From contig NZ_BOQP01000056.1 of the NCBI RefSeq assembly GCF_018332715.1, positions 1-64,000 of the forward strand: DNA of 64,000 nucleotides, read 5' to 3'. The DNA is from Winogradskya consettensis (lineage in GTDB: Bacteria > Actinomycetota > Actinomycetes > Mycobacteriales > Micromonosporaceae). The translations under genes and the position numbers were made by a program. The notes under the pieces were generated by a model. It was given only the letters and a program-made list of their open reading frames with translations, was not told the origin of the DNA and made no database searches. This document shows, in pieces, positions 19,321-27,963 of the stretch (position 1 is its first letter; every line of letters begins with the position of its first letter).

Positions 19321-19599
19321 GCCTTTGGGGCGACACCTCTTGGCCTGACCGGCGGAAAGTTTACCTGAACTCAGACGAGTCCTCAGTCCTCGCGAGGACC
19401 GCAAAGCTGTTACCGTGCAACGACTTTACGTCACCACTCGTTGGCGTGACGCGAGCGGTGGCCCGTAACGGCGTACCAATGTGAGTCGTTGCATTCTCTC
19501 CGTAGTGTTTTCACTGAATGTGGTGGATCGAATGCTCAGAGTGCGACGGCTGTCAATAGTGGAAATTGATGGGTAGTGTTCGTCACGGTTCCATCACGG
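19321..19599. other. Divergent promoter region between the two riboswitches
   Basis: About 280 bases without a gene. It is less GC-rich than its surroundings (for example TGTCAATAGTGGAAATTGATGGG at 19551-19573) and must hold the promoters of both riboswitch transcripts. I see possible -10 boxes (TAGTGT at 19574-19579 rightward) but cannot fix either promoter. Confidence 0.5.
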
Positions 19600-19721
19600 A
19601 GCCGCCGCTCAATCGCCGAGAGGCGAACCGGGGACCCAATCCGTAATGGGGTGAATCCGCTGAGTATTCAGCGGTAGGGATCCTTCCATCCCGAACCCGT
19701 CAGCTAACCCGGTCGGCGGTC
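19600..19721 (+). promoter_or_regulatory. c-di-AMP riboswitch (ydaO/yuaA class) for the rightward hydrolase
   Basis: Core elements in order: CGAACCGGGGACCCAAT, GGGGTGAATCCGC, GCGGTAGGGATC, and CCCGAACCCGTCAGCTAACC, closed by GCCGCC/GGCGG. This is the textbook ydaO/yuaA cyclic di-AMP aptamer. It ends 17 bases before the GTG start and about 90% of its core is the same as the divergent copy at 19191-19320. Confidence 0.97.
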
Positions 19722-19737
19722 GACGGAAGGAAGACTC

Positions 19738-20820
19738 GTGCGGCTCGACCCTGTTCGACGGCGATTAGCGATCGTTCTGGCGCTGCTCGTCGCCACCACG
19801 GGCCTGGCACTGACCGGCCCGACCGCGGCATCCGCCGCGCCATCGCCCCTGGCTGCCCCGGGTGACTCCGGTGATGACGGCGAGGGCGGTTCCAAGACCC
19901 TGGTCGAGCAGCTCGAGGCCGCGTCGAAGGGCTTCGTGGAGGCCAAAGAGACGCTCGAGAGCTCCAAGAAACGTCAGCAGCAGCTCGCGACGAAGCTGAA
20001 GGAGCTGGAGACCCAGCTCGCCCCGAAGCAGGCGGCGCTGGACGAGATCGTCCGGCAGTCGTATCAGTCCGGGCGGCTAGGCCCGATGGCCGCCATCCTC
20101 ACCGCCGACTCCAGCGGCAGCATGATCGACCGCGCGCAGACGCTGTCGACGATCGGGGTCAAGCAGGACCGGGCCGTGCGCGATCTCAAGGACTCGAAGA
20201 CCCAGCAGGAGCAGGCGAAGCTGGCCATCGACGCGGAGATCCGCAAGCAGGAAGCCCAGGTCGGCGTGATGGCCAAGCGCAAGACGCAGGCCGAGAACGC
20301 CCTCAAGGCCGCGAACGCCGCCAGCGCCGCCGCCGGCTCGTCGAGCAGCAGCGACGACGAAACCGGTGGCGGCAGCAGTAGCAGCAGCGCGGTCTCCGGT
20401 GCGGCGCCCCGCAACTCGGACGGCTCGCTGCCGTCGGAGTCGTGCAGCGTCAACGACCCGACCACCAGCGGCTGCATCACGCCGCGCACCCTGAACGCCA
20501 TGAAGGAAGCGCAGAAGGACGGCTTCACCCACTTCGTGGCCTGCTTCCGCACCCAGAACAGCGGCGAGCACCCCAAGGGCCGGGCCTGTGACTTCGCGGC
20601 CGACAAGAACGGCTTCGGCGGTGTCGCCACGGGTAGCAGCAAGACCTATGGCACCAACCTGGCCAACTACTTCATCAACAACTCGAGCCGGCTGGGCGTG
20701 CTCTACGTGATCTGGTTCAGGCGCATCTGGCTGCCGAGCAGCGGCTGGAAGGCGTACAGCGGCGGTAACGGCGATCCGTCGAGCGACCACACGAACCACG
20801 TACATCTATCTATGCGGTAA
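19738..20820 (+). CDS. Secreted coiled-coil protein with M15-like (ARB-07466-type) C-terminal hydrolase domain
   Basis: 360 residues, GTG start with GACGGAAGGAAG ahead of it. Signal peptide ending ...TAASAAP at about residue 33. Residues about 50-200 form a coiled coil (EQLEAASKGFVEAKETLESS, QQQLATKLKELETQL), then a Ser-rich linker (about 200-222), then the hydrolase-like domain: SCSVNDPTTSGCITPRTLNAM, EHPKGRACDF, LYVIWFRRIWLPSSGWKAY and DHTNHVHLSMR, keeping the His/Asp/His-x-His set of zinc M15 folds. It is a paralogue of 18154-19173; the linker is longer here. Regulated by its own c-di-AMP riboswitch, consistent with cell-wall remodelling tied to turgor or osmotic state. Confidence 0.87.
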   Translation: MRLDPVRRRLAIVLALLVATTGLALTGPTAASAAPSPLAAPGDSGDDGEGGSKTLVEQLEAASKGFVEAKETLESSKKRQQQLATKLKELETQLAPKQAALDEIVRQSYQSGRLGPMAAILTADSSGSMIDRAQTLSTIGVKQDRAVRDLKDSKTQQEQAKLAIDAEIRKQEAQVGVMAKRKTQAENALKAANAASAAAGSSSSSDDETGGGSSSSSAVSGAAPRNSDGSLPSESCSVNDPTTSGCITPRTLNAMKEAQKDGFTHFVACFRTQNSGEHPKGRACDFAADKNGFGGVATGSSKTYGTNLANYFINNSSRLGVLYVIWFRRIWLPSSGWKAYSGGNGDPSSDHTNHVHLSMR

Positions 20821-20830
20821 CCAGCGACAC

Positions 20831-20864
20831 AAAAGGGCGGCCGTGAGAAACGGCCGCCCTTTTT
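20831..20864. terminator. Bidirectional intrinsic terminator
   Basis: Perfect 14-base stem AAAAGGGCGGCCGT / ACGGCCGCCCTTTT with a five-base loop and T-runs on both strands. It ends the rightward hydrolase transcript and the leftward tagGH transcript, which converge here. Confidence 0.93.
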
Positions 20865-20875
20865 CGCGTTATGTG

Positions 20876-21640
20876 TCACTTCTTGACGAAGGCTTCGTAC
20901 TCCTTCATCACTTCGTCGGTCGGGCCGTCCGCGCGGATCAGGCCCGACTCGAGCCAGACAGAACGCTCGCAGGTGTCCCGGATCGACTGCTCGCTATGGC
21001 TGACCAGGAAGACCGTGCCCGCCTCGGCGCGCAGGTCACGGACCCGCTGCTCGCTGCGCTTGCGGAACTTCGCGTCACCGGTGGCCAGCGCCTCGTCGAT
21101 CAGCAGCACGTCGTGCTTCTTCGCCGCGGAGATCGCGAAGCGCAGCCGGGCCGCCATGCCGGAGGAGTAGGTCCGCATCGGCAGCGAGCTGAAGTCGCCG
21201 CGCTCGTTGATGCCGGAGAAGTCGATGATCTCCTTGACCATGGGCTTCACCTCGGCCGGGGACATGCCCATGGCGAGGCAGCCGAGCACCACGTTGCGCT
21301 CGCCCGGGAGGTCGTTCATCAGGGCCGCGTTCACGCCGAGCAGCGAGGGCTGCCCGGAGGCGAAGATCGCGCCCTTCTCCACCGGCAGGAGCCCCGCGAT
21401 CGCCCGCAGCAGGGTCGACTTGCCGGAGCCGTTCGTACCGATCAGACCGATCGCTTCGCCCTTGTACGCGACAAAGCTGACCCCCTTGATCGCATGCACC
21501 TCGCGCAGGATGGTGGGCTTCGCGCCCGTGACGATCCGTTTGAACCCGGCCAGCGGGCTGGAGGCGGAGCCGGACTGCTGCACCCGGTAGGTGATGTGCG
21601 CGTCGTCCACGATGACGGTGGGTTCGCGTTCGTCAGCCAC
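20876..21640 (-). CDS. tagH: ABC transporter ATP-binding protein, teichoic acid / polysaccharide exporter
   Basis: 254 residues. Walker A LIGTNGSGKSTLLRAIAGLL at about 85-104, signature region YSSGMAARLRFAISAA (degenerate, as is normal for polysaccharide exporters), Walker B VLLIDEALATGD, switch His in LVSHSEQS. The family (TagH, Wzt, RfbE) energises export of undecaprenyl-linked polymers. It overlaps the permease gene by eight bases. Together with the TagF-like gene at 7939-10113 it suggests a wall teichoic acid or related polymer. The product lacks the long C-terminal extension found in Bacillus TagH. Confidence 0.88.
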   Translation of the reverse strand: MADEREPTVIVDDAHITYRVQQSGSASSPLAGFKRIVTGAKPTILREVHAIKGVSFVAYKGEAIGLIGTNGSGKSTLLRAIAGLLPVEKGAIFASGQPSLLGVNAALMNDLPGERNVVLGCLAMGMSPAEVKPMVKEIIDFSGINERGDFSSLPMRTYSSGMAARLRFAISAAKKHDVLLIDEALATGDAKFRKRSEQRVRDLRAEAGTVFLVSHSEQSIRDTCERSVWLESGLIRADGPTDEVMKEYEAFVKK

Positions 21641-22535
21641 GGCCGTAGCCCTTCTCTCCGCGCCAGAAGTAGATGTAACCGCCGATTCCGACGAACAGGG
21701 TCCAGCCGATCGCCTCTGCCCAGAGCACCCACGGCGTGGAAGCCAGCGGGACCTCTTCCAGCAGTGCGTGCCGCATGAGGTCGATGAAGACCAGCAGCGG
21801 GTTGGCTTCGACGATCTTCAGCGCGATCGGGTGGTCCTGGAGCGCCGACTGGAACTTCGTCACCGGGTAGAGCACCGCGGAGCCGTACAGCCAGAACCGC
21901 ATGATGAACGGCACCAGCTGCTTGAAGTCGGCGACCTTGGAGCCCAGCCGGGCGGCGGCCATGGCGAGCCCCGCGTTGAAGATCGACTGGAGCAGGAAGA
22001 TCGGCACGACGAGCAGCCACTCGAGGGTGAGCGGCTCGCCGAAGCCCAGCACGATCGCCATCAGCACGATGATCGAGGCGAACATGTTGCGGACCTCGAC
22101 CATGGTCAGCGCGAGCGGCAAGGCGGCGCGGGGGAAGTGCAGCGCCCGGATCAGCCCGAGGTTGCCGCTGATCGCCTGGATGCCGGACTGCACGACCGAC
22201 TGGGTGAAGCCGAAGATGAAGACACCCGTGCACAGGTACGCGACGAAGTTGGGGATGCCGCGCGACGTGTCCAGGATCTTGCCGAAGATCACGTAGTAGA
22301 CCGCCGCGTTGATCAGCGGCGTCAGCACCTGCCAGAGGGAGCCCAGCCGGGTCTTGCCCAGCGAGGAGGTCACCTTGGCATTGGCGTAGTAGGCGATGAA
22401 GTGTCTGTACGCCCAGAGCTTGCCTGTGTATTCGGGCAGCGTGGGTAATCTGCCTGCTACACCGAGGCCGTGCCGACGTGCCAGCTCTCTCAGGGGGAGG
22501 CCGGTGTCGGAATCGGCGACCGCCGTCTGTGACAT
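21633..22535 (-). CDS. tagG: ABC-2 type permease, teichoic acid / polysaccharide exporter
   Basis: 300 residues with about six membrane helices and the ABC-2 polysaccharide-exporter pattern: KTRLGSLWQVLTPLINAAVYYVIFGKI, then VAYLCTGVFIFGFTQSVVQSG, LIRALHFPRAALPLALTMVEVRNM and the C-terminal NPLLVFIDLMRHALL. It pairs with the downstream ATPase, whose start it overlaps. ATG at 22535 preceded by GGAG; an in-frame ATG 66 bases earlier would add an unconvincing basic stretch. Intergenic region to the divergent tetR gene is about 170 bases. Confidence 0.88.
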   Translation of the reverse strand: MSQTAVADSDTGLPLRELARRHGLGVAGRLPTLPEYTGKLWAYRHFIAYYANAKVTSSLGKTRLGSLWQVLTPLINAAVYYVIFGKILDTSRGIPNFVAYLCTGVFIFGFTQSVVQSGIQAISGNLGLIRALHFPRAALPLALTMVEVRNMFASIIVLMAIVLGFGEPLTLEWLLVVPIFLLQSIFNAGLAMAAARLGSKVADFKQLVPFIMRFWLYGSAVLYPVTKFQSALQDHPIALKIVEANPLLVFIDLMRHALLEEVPLASTPWVLWAEAIGWTLFVGIGGYIYFWRGEKGYGRG

Positions 22536-22694
22536 GGGGTGGCGCTCCGATCTGGTCGGTCCGTCCGGGGGCAGGGACCTGGATGACTTTCGCGGCAACA
22601 CACTAAACAGTGTGCCGCGATGGAACGCCAGCGTATCGACGTCGGCTCGAATTTATCCGAACTGACGTCGAAACGCAACCGTTGCGTCGTCGCG

Positions 22695-22700
22695 TATAGT
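22695..22700 (+). promoter_or_regulatory. -10 box of a probable leaderless tetR transcript
   Basis: TATAGT lies seven bases before the GTG start codon of the TetR gene, so transcription would begin at or next to the start codon. No ribosome site precedes the GTG. No good -35 box is visible. Confidence 0.5.
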
Positions 22701-22707
22701 TACTTGC

Positions 22708-23325
22708 GTGGCAGCCACAAAACGCGCACCGGCCGGAGCGGCGGTGCTCCGCGGTGACATCACCGCGGCAATCCGGAACGCTGTGATGAACGAGCTGGCC
22801 GAGGTCGGCTACGGCAGGCTCTCCATCGAGGCGGTGGCGCGCCGGGCCGGCGTCGGCAAGACCGCCGTCTATCGCCGGTGGAGCAACAAACTGGAGATGG
22901 TCCTCGAGATCGTCTCCGGCGTGGCGGAGCGTAGCGTGCCGATGCCCGACACCGGTAGCTTTGCGACGGATCTTCAGCTGACGATGTTCATCGTGAGCAA
23001 GGCCCTGCAGCACCGCATCGCCTCACAGATCATCCCGGACCTGATGGCCGAGGCCGCCCGGAACCCGAAGATCGCCGAGACGCTGCACCGGGCGCTGCGC
23101 ACCCACCAGACGGCCGTCGGCGAGACGATCGTCGGGCAGGCCGTCGCGCGCGGTGAGCTGCCCGAGGGCACCGACCCCGGGATCGCCGTCGACCTGATGA
23201 TCGGTCCGCTCTACTGGCACCTGGCGGTCACGCGTACCCCGATCGACGAGGACTACCTCGAAAAGATGGCCAACGCCGTCACCGCGGCCCTCAAAGCGGC
23301 ACCGGCAGGTCCGCCGGCTCCGTGA
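22708..23325 (+). CDS. TetR/AcrR-family transcriptional regulator
   Basis: 205 residues. N-terminal helix-turn-helix: AIRNAVMNELAEVGYGRLSIEAVARRAGVGKTAVYRRWSNK, canonical for TetR. The C-terminal half (TetR_C type with GELPEGTDPGIAVDLMIGPLYWHLAVTRTPID) is the dimer/ligand domain often seen in regulators of transporters. The gene is divergent from tagGH, which may therefore be a target. It overlaps the convergent GGDEF-EAL gene by 35 bases at the 3' end. GTG start with no ribosome site and a -10 box just upstream indicate leaderless translation. Confidence 0.9.
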   Translation: MAATKRAPAGAAVLRGDITAAIRNAVMNELAEVGYGRLSIEAVARRAGVGKTAVYRRWSNKLEMVLEIVSGVAERSVPMPDTGSFATDLQLTMFIVSKALQHRIASQIIPDLMAEAARNPKIAETLHRALRTHQTAVGETIVGQAVARGELPEGTDPGIAVDLMIGPLYWHLAVTRTPIDEDYLEKMANAVTAALKAAPAGPPAP

Positions 23326-25963
23326 TGGCGACGACGACGAGCTCGGCGGTCATCGGGCGGGCGAAGTGGAAGCCCTGGGCGCGTTCGTAGCCCAGATCGC
23401 CCAGCCGCTCCGCCTGCTCGGGTGTCTCCACGCCCTCGGCGACCGCCTCCAGGCCCATCGCACGGGCCAGCTGCAGCACCGCGCCCGCGATCGCGGCCGA
23501 CCCGGGACCGGGTGTGAACGAGCGGTCCAGCTTGATCTGGTCGACCGGGCAGTTCGCCAGCAGGCTGAGCGTGGACGCCCCGGTGCCGAAATCATCCAGC
23601 GCCAGCCGTACGCCCATCGCCCGCAACGCCCGCAACACGTCGTGCGTGGCCCCGCCGCCCAGCGCGGTCGACTCCGTGATCTCGATCGTCAACCGGCCCG
23701 CGTCGAGGCCGCTCTCCCGCAGCGCCCGCGCGACCTGCTCGGCGAAGCCGCGGTTCTGCAGTTGCCGCGCGGACACGTTCACCGACATCGTGCCGGGTGC
23801 CCGGTCGCCGAGCTCCGTGATCCACGCAGCCGCCTGCCGGCAAGCCTCGTGCACAACCCATTCACCCAGCGGCACGATCATGCCGGTCAGTTCCGCGCCG
23901 GGGATGAACTCCGCGGGGCTTAGCAGGCCACGCTTCGGGTGGACCCAGCGCACGAGCGCCTCCACGCCGGTGAGGCGGCCCTCGGGCAGCGTCACCACGG
24001 GCTGATAGTGCAGCAGGAACTCCTGACGCTCCAGCGCCGCCGTCAGCGCCGCGGTGATGCGGTGCCGTTCGGCGCCACGGGCCTCCGAACCGGGCCGGTA
24101 CCGCTGGTAGCCGCCCTCGCCGCGCTCCTTGGCCTCGTACATGGCGATGTCGGCCTTGCGCAGCAGGTTGCCAGGGTCGTCGCCGGAGCGGCAGTCGACC
24201 ACGCCGAAGCTCGCGCGCACCGAGAGCAGGTGCCCGTCGATCTCGAACGGCATGGCCAGCGTGTCGGCGATGCGTTCGAGGACCTGGTCGACGTCCGGGC
24301 CGCCGAGCCCCTCGAAGAGGATCGCGAACTCGTCGCCACCGAGGCGCGCCACGGTGTCGGTCGGGCGCACCGCCGATCGCATCCGCTCGGAGACCGTGAT
24401 GAGCAGGTCGTCGCCGACCGCGTGACCCAGGGTGTCGTTCACGGTCTTGAAGTCGTCCAGGTCGACCAGGACGATGCTGAGCCGGTGCTGCGGGCGGAGC
24501 CGGCCGACGGCGGCCTCGACCCGGTCACCGAAGAGCGCCCGGTTGGCGAGCCCGGTCAGGATGTCGTGCGAGGCCTCGTAGCTGAGCCGTTCGTGCGCCT
24601 CGACGGTCTCGGTGACATCGCGTGAGTTGCTGACGATGCCGCGTACGCCCGGCTCGTCCAGCAGGTTCGCGCTCGTGATCTCCAGGGTGCGGTACGAGCC
24701 GTCGGCGTGCTCCAGGCGTACCTGATAGGTCGAGGTCGTTCCTGGCTCGGCAGCGACCGTGCGCACGTGCCGGCCGATGTCGACCCGGTCATCGGGGTGC
24801 ACCCGCTCCACGATGTTGGTGCCGATCATGGCCTCGGGCGCGCTGCCGAGCACCCGCCGCACGGCCGGGCTGATGTAGGTGATCAGACCGCTGACCTCGG
24901 TGATCGTGACGACGTCGCTGGAGTTCTGCACGAGCAGCCGGAACCGCTGCTCCTTCTGGCGCAGTTCCAGCATGTTGGCGTCGAGCCGGTCGACGAGCTG
25001 CTCGTTCTCGCGCATCGAGGCGACCTGGCGGGCGATCACGAGCGCGGTGAGCACCACGGCGGCCACTGCCACCGGCAGCACCCCGGCGGCACCCTGCACG
25101 AGGATGAAGATCAGCAGGGCGTTGGTGGCTGCCGCCATCCCGTACGCGAGCGGGCTCCACCGACGCTTGCCCGGAGTGGCGGCACGAGGGTTCGCACCCG
25201 CTTCGGACTGCCGGCGGGCGGCCAGCAGGAGCAGAAACGAGCCGACGGGCATGATCAGCAGGCTGGCGTCGAGGTACGGCTTCCCGACCAGCAGCGGGGC
25301 GACCGCGACACCGGCCGGCCCGGCGACGAACGCCGCGCGCAGCATCCGCAGCGAGCGCCCGTCCAGCGTGGCGGCGGCGGTGACCGCCATCTTCGCGATC
25401 GCGGTCAGCGCGACCACCCCGGAGACGGTCAGCAGCAGGCCGGAGCCGAGGGACGCCCGGTTCACGTTCTCGAAGAGGGACTGCGCGGCGAAGTGCCAGA
25501 AGAAGATGCCCGAACCGGCGACGAGGATGGCGACGTCGAGCACGGTGGCGATCAGACGCCCGCGCGAGAGTGCACCCCAGGGGAGCCGGAACATCGGCCA
25601 GACGATCAGCACGGTGGCGGCGGCGTGCAGCAGGCTGGTGACCATCCCGACCCGCATGGTCATGCTGAGATCGCGGTTGACCGAGTCGGCGACCTGGCTG
25701 ATCAGGGAGAGGGTCAGCACGACGAACGCGACCGACATCTGCCGCCAGAACCGCCGGGCGGCCGCGGGAACGAGGACGTCGCCCGCTGTCCGCCGGGCAG
25801 CGACGGTCGCCACCGCGGTGCAGGCGGGGGCGAGCAGCCACCCGATCAGCGCCGGGCCGACCGCGCCGAGCACGAAGGTCAGCGCGAACCAGGCGGTCGC
25901 GGCGGCTGCGAGCGATCCGGAGATCACCAGCAGCCGCCGGTCCCACGCGGTGGTGCGGTCCAT
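23291..25963 (-). CDS. Membrane-bound PAS-GGDEF-EAL protein (c-di-GMP cyclase/phosphodiesterase)
   Basis: 890 residues. The first 300 form about nine to ten membrane helices (an MHYT/MASE-like sensor). A PAS domain follows at about 340-460 (LVQNSSDVVTITEVSGLITYISPAVRRVLG), then GGDEF (ARLGGDEFAILFE at about 537; the motif is intact), then EAL: GVEALVRW near 665, TIEITESTALG, LDDFGTGASTLSLL, IKLDRSF and AEGVET. Both catalytic motifs are complete, so it could make and degrade c-di-GMP. GAGGGAA precedes the ATG at 25963; open codons upstream are not convincing. The 3' end overlaps the convergent tetR gene. Confidence 0.92.
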   Translation of the reverse strand: MDRTTAWDRRLLVISGSLAAAATAWFALTFVLGAVGPALIGWLLAPACTAVATVAARRTAGDVLVPAAARRFWRQMSVAFVVLTLSLISQVADSVNRDLSMTMRVGMVTSLLHAAATVLIVWPMFRLPWGALSRGRLIATVLDVAILVAGSGIFFWHFAAQSLFENVNRASLGSGLLLTVSGVVALTAIAKMAVTAAATLDGRSLRMLRAAFVAGPAGVAVAPLLVGKPYLDASLLIMPVGSFLLLLAARRQSEAGANPRAATPGKRRWSPLAYGMAAATNALLIFILVQGAAGVLPVAVAAVVLTALVIARQVASMRENEQLVDRLDANMLELRQKEQRFRLLVQNSSDVVTITEVSGLITYISPAVRRVLGSAPEAMIGTNIVERVHPDDRVDIGRHVRTVAAEPGTTSTYQVRLEHADGSYRTLEITSANLLDEPGVRGIVSNSRDVTETVEAHERLSYEASHDILTGLANRALFGDRVEAAVGRLRPQHRLSIVLVDLDDFKTVNDTLGHAVGDDLLITVSERMRSAVRPTDTVARLGGDEFAILFEGLGGPDVDQVLERIADTLAMPFEIDGHLLSVRASFGVVDCRSGDDPGNLLRKADIAMYEAKERGEGGYQRYRPGSEARGAERHRITAALTAALERQEFLLHYQPVVTLPEGRLTGVEALVRWVHPKRGLLSPAEFIPGAELTGMIVPLGEWVVHEACRQAAAWITELGDRAPGTMSVNVSARQLQNRGFAEQVARALRESGLDAGRLTIEITESTALGGGATHDVLRALRAMGVRLALDDFGTGASTLSLLANCPVDQIKLDRSFTPGPGSAAIAGAVLQLARAMGLEAVAEGVETPEQAERLGDLGYERAQGFHFARPMTAELVVVAITEPADLPVPL

Positions 25964-26037
25964 GGAGTTCCCTCTCGTGCCGGACAAGCCCGTTGCCCGC
26001 ACGATCGGTACCGGGGCCGCCCGGCTGAGCTTTGGAA

Positions 26038-27477
26038 CTAAGGCGCAACGTTCAACAGGTCGACCGCACTGTGCTGGCAACTGTGATTGGTGCTCACATA
26101 GGGGCCCGCGAAGTGGCTGCCGTACGCGTCGAAGCTGTTCCGGTCGTTCGCGTACGCCGAATCCGCCTGACGTTTCAGGTAGGCGTCGTACGGCCGGCCC
26201 ACCGCCGCGTTGAGGACGCCGAGGCCGCGTACGAACGCTCCCTTGAAGGAAACGCCGTCACCACTGCACTGATCGGGCTCGTTGGGCTCGCGCAGAATGC
26301 CATTGGGATTGAGGTACGAGCTCGAAGTGGCCGCATCCCCGATCCGCCGCGCCACGGTCAGCGCGTTCGTGTCCCCGGTCAGCTTGTTGAGCTGCACCAG
26401 CGCGTTGATGAGTACGCCCTGGTTGTAGGTCCACGTCACGTCCCCGTTGTTCCTGCACGTGCTGAGGTTGATGCCGTCGTTGACCAGGTTCGAGCTGTTG
26501 ACCATCCCGACGCTCTGGAACCACGCCCAGCCCGCCTGTGCCCGCGCGCGATAGGCGGTGTCACCGGCGATGCGCTGCGAGAGGGCGGCGTTGAGCTGGA
26601 TGTAGAGGCTGTTCGCGATCGCGTTCTTGACCGTGCGATCGGTTTTCCAGTAAATGCCACCCCCACACTTGCTGGTGTCCCAGTACGCGAACATGTGGTC
26701 GGCGTCCGCCCTCGCCGTATTCAGGTAACGGCTGTCGCCGGTGCGGTCGTACGCGGCGACCCACGCCAGCCCCCACCACCCGGTGTCGTCGAGGAACTCG
26801 TTGCGGAACTGCCCCTGCGCGGCGTTGACCTGCTTGTCGTACGTGGTGGCGATCGCATAGTCGTAGCTGTGCATCCCGCTGATCCGGCTGTTGTCGATGA
26901 TCGCGGTGAGCGCGTTCGCCCCGGTCCACCACCCGTTGGTGTCGAAGAGACCGGTGGTGCGGTCGAAACGCATCATCAGCGCGGTTGCCGCCGACGTCCT
27001 GCGATCCCACGCGTTCCAGTTGCTGCGTGCCCACGCGGTGCAGACGATCTCGGGCCGGTCGCCGGCCTTGCCGCACGCCCGCAGCACCCCGACGCCCCGG
27101 TTGGCCCAGTCGTCGACGTTGACCATCGCCGTCCGCCACCCGGTCGACCCGGCCGGAACCGTGGTGTCACCGAGCTTGCTGTCACCGCCCCAGGTGCGGC
27201 CGCCGTCGAAGGACCGGTCGAGCCATACCTCGTCCCCGGCCTGCCCGCCCTCGACGGTCGCCCACGTCATGGCGTCCGTGTCGTTGACATGCACCCTGAA
27301 GGTGCGCCCGTAGAGACCGACGCTGACCGGAGCGCGGTCGCCGGGGGAGAGGGAGGGGTCCCGGCCGTCGCAGTAACGGTTGCAGACTGTGGCCGCGAGG
27401 GCCGCCTCGACCGTCTGCAGCTGCAGCGCGGCGGTCGCGGCGAGCGCGAGCGCGGCGATCCACTTCTTCTGACGCAT
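26038..27477 (-). CDS. Secreted glycoside hydrolase family 76 (alpha-1,6-mannanase type)
   Basis: 479 residues. Signal peptide MRQKKWIAALALAATAALQ... ending near VEAALA. A beta-rich region with DEVWLDRSFDGGRTWGG follows, then the (alpha/alpha)6 GH76 domain from about residue 140. The paired catalytic aspartates sit in EFLDDTGWWGLAW at about 228, and CGGGIYWKTDRTVKNAIANSLY, VTWTYNQGVLINAL and KGAFVRGL are further family blocks. GH76 enzymes cut alpha-1,6-mannan of fungal or mycobacterial envelopes. No carbohydrate-binding module is attached. The leader (27478-27515) is strikingly AT-rich for this genome and no classic ribosome site is visible. Confidence 0.88.
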   Translation of the reverse strand: MRQKKWIAALALAATAALQLQTVEAALAATVCNRYCDGRDPSLSPGDRAPVSVGLYGRTFRVHVNDTDAMTWATVEGGQAGDEVWLDRSFDGGRTWGGDSKLGDTTVPAGSTGWRTAMVNVDDWANRGVGVLRACGKAGDRPEIVCTAWARSNWNAWDRRTSAATALMMRFDRTTGLFDTNGWWTGANALTAIIDNSRISGMHSYDYAIATTYDKQVNAAQGQFRNEFLDDTGWWGLAWVAAYDRTGDSRYLNTARADADHMFAYWDTSKCGGGIYWKTDRTVKNAIANSLYIQLNAALSQRIAGDTAYRARAQAGWAWFQSVGMVNSSNLVNDGINLSTCRNNGDVTWTYNQGVLINALVQLNKLTGDTNALTVARRIGDAATSSSYLNPNGILREPNEPDQCSGDGVSFKGAFVRGLGVLNAAVGRPYDAYLKRQADSAYANDRNSFDAYGSHFAGPYVSTNHSCQHSAVDLLNVAP

Positions 27478-27590
27478 AACTGTTAATAAAGTCTTTAAAT
27501 CGTTAAACGTCAATGACAAAATTCCCTCAAGACCAGGTCAAGGGCGCCGAAAGGAAGGGTCCCCTTCCCGTACGCCCCCTCCGGAGCATC

Positions 27591-27932
27591 ATGCGCGTCG
27601 ACACCACCATCTTCGGCACGGCCTCGCTGCTGACCCTCACCTTCGGGGGCAACGCCGACATCCCGGTCCCGCTTCGCGCTGACGGCCCGCCCGCCGGCCC
27701 GCCGGTCGGCTTCGTCGGCTTCTGGCAGAACGCTGACGGCTCGGTCCGCCTCTGCCTGGCCGAGGACTGGTCGTACGAGGGCCGCGTCGAGGGCCGCCGC
27801 CGGGCAGCCAAGGGCACCTACAGCCCGTACGACGGCGGCCTCGTGCTCCGCGACGAATCGGGGCTGCGTACCCCTGTGCTGGTGGCGGACGACCGCCTGG
27901 AGATGGCCGGCCACCAGCTCCACCGCGCCTAA
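27591..27932 (+). CDS. Small Atu4866-like protein
   Basis: 113 residues with GGAG six bases before the ATG. The C-terminal two thirds read GFVGFWQNADGSVRLCLAEDWSYEGRVEGRRRAAKGTYSPY, LVLRDESGLRTPVLVADDRLEMAGHQLHR, which fits the small beta-barrel Atu4866 family: W-x-x-x-D-G-x-I/V-R, an R-x-x-R-x-A-x-x-G-x-Y core and a D-x-x-x-x-A-G-x-x-L-x-R ending. Function of the family is unknown. No clear signal peptide. Divergent from the GH76 gene; it starts 113 bases from that gene's start. Confidence 0.65.
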   Translation: MRVDTTIFGTASLLTLTFGGNADIPVPLRADGPPAGPPVGFVGFWQNADGSVRLCLAEDWSYEGRVEGRRRAAKGTYSPYDGGLVLRDESGLRTPVLVADDRLEMAGHQLHRA

Positions 27933-27963
27933 GGCATCGCCCATCACCGCCGATTTTCACAAC

